From positions 124,001-188,000 of the forward strand of contig NZ_JBHSEC010000022.1 in NCBI RefSeq assembly GCF_042651785.1: a stretch of DNA of 64,000 nt, given 5' to 3'. Source of the DNA: Chungangia koreensis. GTDB taxonomy: Bacteria > Bacillota > Bacilli > Bacillales_A > Planococcaceae. Under the pieces are notes generated by a model. The model was given only the letters and a program-made list of their open reading frames with translations. It was not told where the DNA came from and made no database searches. Below are positions 60,001 through 64,000 of the stretch, piece after piece; position 1 is the stretch's first letter, and every line of letters begins with the position of its first letter. A program made the translations under genes and the position numbers.

Positions 60001-60179
60001 AGATTGCCCTTTTTGTACGAGAATACCGAAAGGAAGATGGGTATACGGCTCCCTATGTCTTTTTAGGAACAGCTGACTATGTACAACATGAAGGAAGTCA
60101 ACCAGTCAGTATTATTTGGAGACTTCACGTTCCAATGCCCCCTAAGTTAGTTCCGAAAGCGAATAAGAGTATTATTTGA
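57036..60179 (+). CDS. PLD-nuclease-like, SF2 helicase, DUF3427 protein
   Basis: A 1047-aa multidomain protein. An N-terminal helical part (~1-110) leads into a phospholipase-D-like domain (~115-290) with the HxK half-motif RLHAKAYLFKRDTKFSTAYIGSSNLS (in part: LHAKAYLFKRD, GSSNLSNPAL). Then comes an SF2 helicase core: AATGVGKTVI, VDEFHHAEAPS, LTATPERMDG, ALHGDSPQEERNQA, YNEGVDIPSV and QQLGRGLRL. The C-terminal ~350 residues match the DUF3427 arrangement. The start at 57036 follows AAGGAGG. Relatives occur in restriction-like and island settings; a nucleic-acid defence or repair role is inferred, not shown. No partner genes are adjacent. Confidence 0.88.
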   Translation: MKEGIYEEIITHRLKRELDAISSEQFVIERDAIDADDARKMLASYISTVTRRALSYIRDKAGEEKPEALLNQIRVCNEIINTLSDRLENDEIKDLQIEEQGEILTSIYNKLNTTYFLHSEKPIRPVTPLSESSLFTGSHAEPNMLEELKREIVSSNSIDWIVSFIKWSGLRCILDELKYFTEVKSGKLRVITTSYMEATDYKAIEELSKLPNTEIRISFDKKRTRLHAKAYLFKRDTKFSTAYIGSSNLSNPALTSGLEWNLKVTEKDSFDIIRKFEATFESYWNDPEFKELRVGNPDDWITLEESLKKPIAAEEQEQYYLDIQPYHYQKEILEQLSSERITFGRNKNLVVAATGVGKTVISAFDFKRFLQANRNAKLLFVAHREEILKQSLGTFRAILKDPNFGDLFVGRNRPVSIDHLFMSIQSWNSQRMDIQTTKDFYDFIIVDEFHHAEAPSYKRLLSYYEPQILLGLTATPERMDGKDILVHFDGRIAAEMRLTEAIDRKLLSPFHYFCVTDTVDLEELKWTRKGYDIGELSNVYTNNRRRSEHIVSSLRRYVASFNDVKGLGFCVSVEHAIYMASFFTQSGLPSIALHGDSPQEERNQAKRKLESGEIRFIFVVDLYNEGVDIPSVNTILFLRPTESLTVFLQQLGRGLRLAEEKECLTVLDFVGQAHKEYSFEDKFRALIGNTRHSVRYYVENGFSFLPKGCFMKIEKQAKEYVLRSLQATKNTKTRLLNKIKHFEEDTKKALTLSNFMKYHHLTLPELYGKNRLFERMKVEAGVAQDFSSPFEEVVTKRIHSLFHLDSAELIRFYLKYLEDGQVRTEEERKMIAMLYYSFFLQAPEREGFRSTEEGIQTLLRDSILKEEIKSVLTVRYQSIDFVEKPSPFAIVNPLRVHAHYTTDQVMAAFGYFDDEQKPAFREGVKHFEEQKIDALFITLNKSDKDFSPSTMYEDYAISDYLFHWQSQSRTSDTSQTAFRYFNHRKMGHQIALFVREYRKEDGYTAPYVFLGTADYVQHEGSQPVSIIWRLHVPMPPKLVPKANKSII

Positions 60180-60255
60180 TTATTTGCGGTACTATCTTCT
60201 TCCGGAAATAATGGCTATTAAACAGAATAACGGGCCATGCACCTCCTTTTAATGA

Positions 60256-60375
60256 AATCGGTAGTAAACAAAGCATAATCGGTAGTAAACGGAGAAGAAT
60301 CGGTAGTAAACACATCATAATCGGTAGTAAACAAAGCATAATCGGTAGTAAACGCATCACAATCGGTAGTAAACA
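60256..60375. repeat. six-copy 21-bp tandem array, core AATCGGTAGTAAAC
   Basis: The 14-base core AATCGGTAGTAAAC starts at 60256, 60277, 60298, 60319, 60340 and 60361: an exact 21-base period, six copies. The remaining seven bases vary (AAAGCAT, GGAGAAG, ACATCAT, AAAGCAT, GCATCAC, then AAAAAAG). It fills the gap between the convergent helicase and nitroreductase genes. Because 21 is a multiple of three, the minus strand can be read as LLPI-x3 repeats, but no credible gene start supports translation. About 75 bases with no features lie between the helicase stop and the array. Confidence 0.93.
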
Positions 60376-60420
60376 AAAAAGGGGTTGCTCTCTAAGCACA
60401 AGCTTAGAAGGCAGCCCCTT
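60375..60420 (-). terminator. terminator of the nitroreductase gene (minus strand)
   Basis: GGGGTTGC (60381-60388) pairs with GCAGCCCC (60411-60418), with extra inner pairing CTAAG/CTTAG. On the minus strand it is followed by TTTTTTG. It directly abuts the last unit of the 21-bp array. Confidence 0.85.
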
Positions 60421-60427
60421 CCTACTT

Positions 60428-61159
60428 TTAATCAAACGTGAATCCCTGTTCTTTTAAAAATTCTTTCATATGAAGCCGTCTCGGTTTTTCCAAGTAGTCC
60501 GCCATCTGTTCGGACCAATTCGTGTTTTTATTGTTTGACCCGCGCTCTAAATAATAATCATTCATCGTTTGATCATACTCTTTTAAGATTTCCGGATATT
60601 TGTCCTGTTCGTAACCATCTTCGTGAAGGATGGCATTTAACGGGAGACGAGGCTTCACTTCATTCCGCTCAGCGGGTACGCCAATCGTCATGCCGAAAGC
60701 AGGGAAAACTCCTTTAGGAAGTCCGAACAACTGACTAATTTCAGATGGAGCATTACGGACTCCGCCAATATAACAAATTCCATAACCTTTGGACTCTGCA
60801 GCGACCGCTACATTCTGGGCGAATAATGCTACATCTATTGAAGCTACCAACAGATTTTCAGCAGGTCCGACGGCAATATCTTTACCATGCAGTTTTGCCG
60901 CTTCTTTAAGCCTGCTAAAATCACCGCAAAACAATAAGACTGCCCCTGCTCCTAAAATCTGTTTTGGGTTTTTCGACAACTCGGCAAGTTGTTTGCGTTT
61001 TTCTGGATCTCTGACCCAAATGACAGAATACGCTTGTACAAAATGGGAACTTGCCGCATGCTGCCCTGCCTCGATCAACTCCGCTACATCTTCTTTTGTC
61101 AATTCATAATCCGTATAGCTTCGGACAGATGAATGAGACTTCAACGTATCAATGATCAT
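60428..61159 (-). CDS. nfrA: NADPH-dependent nitro/flavin reductase (NfrA/NfsA type)
   Basis: A 243-aa FMN-binding homodimeric oxidoreductase. N-terminal SHSSVRSYTDYELT carries the FMN-phosphate Arg, followed by AGQHAASSHFVQAYSVI, NLLVASIDVALFAQNVAVAAES (in part), GYGICYIGGVRN, GVFPAFGMTIGVP and RLPLNAILHEDGY. It matches B. subtilis NfrA1/NfrA2 (YcnD), which reduce nitroaromatics, FMN and disulfides with NADPH. The start at 61159 follows GAGGTGAACCAT. It is convergent with the helicase gene, with the repeat array between. Confidence 0.93.
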   Translation of the reverse strand: MIIDTLKSHSSVRSYTDYELTKEDVAELIEAGQHAASSHFVQAYSVIWVRDPEKRKQLAELSKNPKQILGAGAVLLFCGDFSRLKEAAKLHGKDIAVGPAENLLVASIDVALFAQNVAVAAESKGYGICYIGGVRNAPSEISQLFGLPKGVFPAFGMTIGVPAERNEVKPRLPLNAILHEDGYEQDKYPEILKEYDQTMNDYYLERGSNNKNTNWSEQMADYLEKPRRLHMKEFLKEQGFTFD

Positions 61160-61330
61160 ATGGTTCACCTCGACTGTAAGGATATCATTTTATCTCAATA
61201 ACAACCAAAGCTTTCATTCGGGAATGAAAATAGCAAATTTCTAATATTTCAAATTAAAGGTATTCCATCCTATAAACAATAGAATTATAATAGACTTTAG
61301 ACCTACTTATAATTTTTAAGGAGAATACAT

Positions 61331-61903
61331 ATGGAATATACTTCAGCATTGCTAACCTCGATGTTCGAGAATGACCCGTTATTGGCGAAAACATTATTCA
61401 TAAAAAAGAGTTTTTTTAACGAATTAACTCTTGTGGACGGTAGTGGAAACGTGGTTGTAAATATCGTACCAAGTGTTGCCGGAGGTGCTACTGTCTCATA
61501 TGCAGATGGGGATACGGGCCATCTTTATGAAAATGTGTATGGAAGTACGACTTTGGACTTGCCGGGCATTGAGAATGACATCGTGGGTAGACCTTCTATT
61601 TTTGGAACCGAAAATTTTTCTCAAGGCGGGGATGTGATCGGGACTGTCAGCCCCAACTTTACAGGTGACGGCATTCACGGAATTGGGTCAGCAGGCAATT
61701 CTTTTACTACTTCACCAGACTTGTTCGGAAGCACTCAAGTAACTTTTTCTTCATCAATGGCTGATACATATACATACTCACAACCGTTTGATCTTCAAAA
61801 TTCCTTTAGTGAAGTCGATGCCATTTCTTCGCAAATCTCGGCGGCTGATTTGGGTTCAGCTACTGATATGGTAGATGGTCTCGATGTATTGGATCTATTC
61901 TAA
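61331..61903 (+). CDS. acidic, Ser/Thr/Gly-rich protein of unknown function
   Basis: A 190-aa protein that I do not recognise. It has a short helical, partly basic N-terminus (TSALLTSMFENDPLLAKTLF, then KK at 25-26), then a long stretch rich in Gly, Ser, Thr, Asp and Phe with turn-rich beta character, and a C-terminal helix (ISAADLGSATDMVDGLDVLD). It contains only four Lys/Arg (K20, K25, K26, R87), and no Cys or Trp. There is no signal peptide. The ATG follows AAGGAGAATACAT; a TATAAT lies at 61286-61291. Its stop overlaps the start of the next gene (TAATG), so the two form a coupled pair. Confidence 0.8.
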   Translation: MEYTSALLTSMFENDPLLAKTLFIKKSFFNELTLVDGSGNVVVNIVPSVAGGATVSYADGDTGHLYENVYGSTTLDLPGIENDIVGRPSIFGTENFSQGGDVIGTVSPNFTGDGIHGIGSAGNSFTTSPDLFGSTQVTFSSSMADTYTYSQPFDLQNSFSEVDAISSQISAADLGSATDMVDGLDVLDLF

Positions 61904-63828
61904 TGGCTAAACAGATCCATCAATATTTTGAAAATCCGGTACGGGAATACAATGCCATTGATCGAGATTTGCAAAACAGACTCAATCAAGAGGTGTACAA
62001 CGAAGTAAATGCTTATTCACAGTTGTTGACAGATCAGGCAATGGAGCAAGTGTGGAATCATCTTCGAAGACGGTATGAGGAATTGGATCGTTTGGAAAAA
62101 TCAGTTCCGGATGAACCTTCCAAGGAAGATCGGGATTACTTTCTGAAACAGTTTTTTAAATTGACGGATCCCTCGCATGTATCAGCCGATTTGCAAAGGG
62201 CTCTTCAATTTAAGAAGATTGAAAAGGATTATGCTGAATTCATCAAAAAAATGTCATTAGGCGAGTACGGGGAACTGTTTAAGCGATATCGATATCCCGC
62301 TGAATTTTTCAATGGAATTCAACATGGCATTTTACATAGCGTGGACAACATCGTTCACGCGTTGAAGAGCTATGCAGAATCTGTGGGCAGGTATGCATTG
62401 ACACTTGACTCTGTGGCGAAAAGTGCGAAGGATAAAGCATTCATTAAAGGAACAGCTTCCGTACTTGGTTTGCTTGTCGGTATTCCGTTCGCTGGTGCTG
62501 GAGTTGGCGCATTGATGGGCGGGAGTGATCAATCCAAAATCAGTGATTCTTTAGACAATGTGTTTGAAGACTGGGATGAGTATGTCGATCACTTCTACGG
62601 TTTTTTGCAAACGCTGGAGCAGACCTATCGTTTAGCTATGGCGGCTCTGTACGGTGGAACAATTCTTCGTGTAAACGACCAACTGAATCAGCTGAATATT
62701 GCTTTCAGTCAAATGGCCCTTTTAAGTAAAGATTATGCACTCGAATTAAATGGCCAAGAACGTAAAGAAACGGAAAAGTGGCTTCGTGAATCAGTCTCAG
62801 GTATAAAACAGTTGCTAACCAAGAAGTTGTGGAAGGACGCGATCCGAATTTCACAAGAGCTTTACCTTACGGTTAAGAGTCAACCTGTTGCAGCCCGTAC
62901 AGAAATGTATGGTGGGAAATCAGCCATCTATGAAGCGCATTTATACTATTACCTTTCTTTCCAAGAAGCTTTGTTAGAGGAATATCAAAATGGGCATTAT
63001 GATAGTTTTTATACTACAGTGAAAAAGCTGTATTCTGATATGCCGCTAACTGTTTTGGACAAAAATATTGATTCTAACTTTTCAAAAACAGGTGATTTAC
63101 TGTTCCGGTTCATTAAAGAAGCCCTCAAACGAGACCGCACTGAAGATCTGCTTATAGCTCACAAGTACTTGGAAAGAGTGGGTAAGCGTTGGAAGCGGGA
63201 TGGGTCTTATTTAGGGGAAACAACTAAAGATGCGGAAGCTTTTACGGATGAGTTAAAAGCGTTCTATTTATTAGAAAATTTTTTGTACATTCAATGTGGA
63301 TATGAAATTGAGTTTCAATTTTTGGATGGAAGCTTGAAGAGACGACAAATCCGCGAGCTCATTAAAATCGATGAGGCGATCGGAAGGCCCGACTCCTTAA
63401 CCGACTTCCTCAAGTTCCAATACCGTTCTGCTTTGTTCCATTCGTTTAAGACTTCTTTGACGAAAAATAAGAAATGGTTAGTAGCAGCAGTGTTGGCAAT
63501 CGGAGTTGGAACAGGTGGATTTGTATACGGTAATGAAATCGTTGAAAAAGCAAAAGGGATTAGTCTATTTGCAGATAATTCCGAGGCAGAGACTGAAATA
63601 GTCGCAACTGCACCGATTTATTTAATGATTAATACAGAATATGCCAATGTACGCTCTGAACCGTCACTTAGCAGCTCAATTGTTGATTCCGTTGATCAGT
63701 CTATCCAGCTGGAATACTTGCATAAAGAAGCCACTGACAGCGAATATCGTACTTGGCTGTTGGTGAAGCTGCCAGATGGAAAAGACGGATGGATTAGCAG
63801 TAAAATTACAGAGAACATAGCGCAATAA
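61903..63828 (+). CDS. 641-aa helical membrane protein with external SH3-like domain
   Basis: A protein of unknown family, coupled to the acidic protein encoded upstream. Residues ~1-180 are charged and helical (YNEVNAYSQLLTDQAMEQVW). A Gly/Ala hydrophobic hairpin-like stretch follows at ~183-210 (TASVLGLLVGIPFAGAGVGA). Residues ~215-515 are again helical, with tetratricopeptide-like character (EAHLYYYLSFQEALLEEYQN). A single membrane helix lies at ~524-543 after a basic KKNKKW-type stop (TKNKKWLVAAVLAIGVGTGG). The C-terminal ~75 residues (YANVRSEPSLSSSIVDSV, DGKDGWISSKI) form an SH3b domain. Topology inferred: large N-terminal part inside, SH3b outside. A terminator follows. Confidence 0.82.
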   Translation: MAKQIHQYFENPVREYNAIDRDLQNRLNQEVYNEVNAYSQLLTDQAMEQVWNHLRRRYEELDRLEKSVPDEPSKEDRDYFLKQFFKLTDPSHVSADLQRALQFKKIEKDYAEFIKKMSLGEYGELFKRYRYPAEFFNGIQHGILHSVDNIVHALKSYAESVGRYALTLDSVAKSAKDKAFIKGTASVLGLLVGIPFAGAGVGALMGGSDQSKISDSLDNVFEDWDEYVDHFYGFLQTLEQTYRLAMAALYGGTILRVNDQLNQLNIAFSQMALLSKDYALELNGQERKETEKWLRESVSGIKQLLTKKLWKDAIRISQELYLTVKSQPVAARTEMYGGKSAIYEAHLYYYLSFQEALLEEYQNGHYDSFYTTVKKLYSDMPLTVLDKNIDSNFSKTGDLLFRFIKEALKRDRTEDLLIAHKYLERVGKRWKRDGSYLGETTKDAEAFTDELKAFYLLENFLYIQCGYEIEFQFLDGSLKRRQIRELIKIDEAIGRPDSLTDFLKFQYRSALFHSFKTSLTKNKKWLVAAVLAIGVGTGGFVYGNEIVEKAKGISLFADNSEAETEIVATAPIYLMINTEYANVRSEPSLSSSIVDSVDQSIQLEYLHKEATDSEYRTWLLVKLPDGKDGWISSKITENIAQ

Positions 63829-63831
63829 GAG

Positions 63832-63866
63832 AAAGTCTACTTCTCCACGGGGAGGTAGACTTTTAT
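63832..63866 (+). terminator. terminator of the final two-gene unit
   Basis: AAAGTCTAC (63832-63840) pairs with GTAGACTTT (63855-63863), with CTCC/GGAG inside, then TTTAT. The remaining ~135 bases to the window end show nothing I can assign. Confidence 0.85.
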
Positions 63867-64000
63867 ATGTTTGTCCGTTGGCAGAGCAGATATAATTAGG
63901 AAAATCATTGTTTTTACCCCAAGGTTGACTGGCTTATTGCCCGCTATGGATTTGCTCTGTGATTCATGAATTATTCAAACATAACCATTCATGATGGTAT

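Noticed and set aside
60172..60435. Minus-strand 87-aa frame with LLPI repeats over the 21-bp array
   Set aside because: It is a by-product of the 21-base period being divisible by three. It contains the nitroreductase terminator, has no RBS, and its composition is unlike any real protein.
1..64000. tRNA, rRNA, IS elements, prophage or integron
   Set aside because: No tRNA cloverleaf, rRNA, transposase, integrase or phage structural gene could be found on either strand.

Overview
This is a chromosomal window from a low-to-moderate GC Gram-positive bacterium of the order Bacillales. The evidence is strong AGGAGG-type ribosome binding sites, frequent TTG/GTG starts, many Rho-independent terminators, FMN and T-box riboswitches, and gene sets known from Bacillus subtilis (ykfBCD, yhcEFGHI, ykhA, yumC, dbpA/yxiN, nfrA). 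Planococcaceae (Sporosarcina-like) is my best guess, based on gene mix only. I see no rRNA, tRNA, prophage, IS element or CRISPR array; this is mostly ordinary core/accessory chromosome.

Layout. 1-2.6 kb: murein-peptide recycling (epimerase, endopeptidase, peptide ABC ATPase). 2.6-7.9 kb: small metabolic and acetyltransferase genes, an AAC(3)-like acetyltransferase, a coiled-coil protein whose RBS lies in a hairpin, and a four-gene minus-strand operon. 7.9-11.7 kb: a yhcEFGHI-type ABC operon with its GntR repressor and a visible operator. 11.7-14 kb: a peptidoglycan peptidase, an alkyltransferase-like DNA repair protein and an LCP wall-polymer ligase. 14-16.7 kb: an FMN-riboswitch riboflavin operon without ribD, in which the GTP cyclohydrolase II half of RibBA has lost its zinc cysteines. 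16.8-19.3 kb: glutaminase, GNAT, a stress PPOX protein and a deaminase. 19.4-23 kb: a Tat-exported GMC-type dehydrogenase encoded with its own TatA and TatC. 23-27.7 kb: GNAT, a DUF819 transporter and TldD/TldE. 27.8-28.8 kb: a small patch of gene decay (a frameshifted membrane protein and a PIG-L deacetylase remnant).

28.8-44.5 kb: YitT, DbpA helicase, DoxX, an LLM flavoenzyme, a MacB-type ABC pair, FMN and flavin reductases, YumC, a six-copy phased repeat array, formate-THF ligase, and a proS gene separated from its T-box by a GC-rich dispersed repeat. 44.6-48.4 kb: a TetR regulator and an MMPL transporter, each preceded by a nearly identical perfect 20-bp palindrome. 48.4-56.9 kb: membrane-anchored amidohydrolase, surface and lipoproteins, metallo-beta-lactamase-fold hydrolases, a second LLM enzyme, HAD, PAP2 and CorA. 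57-60.2 kb: a PLD-helicase-DUF3427 protein, followed by a second six-copy array with an exact 21-bp period. 60.4-63.9 kb: a nitro/flavin reductase, then an unrecognised two-gene unit made of a very acidic protein and a 641-aa membrane protein with an external SH3 domain.

How it fits together. Flavin biology recurs: a flavin operon and many flavin-dependent enzymes (GMC, two LLM, FMN reductase, flavin reductase, YumC, NfrA, PPOX). The least explained items are the degenerate RibBA with no ribD, the Tat dehydrogenase cassette, the two phased repeat arrays, and the terminal two-gene unit.
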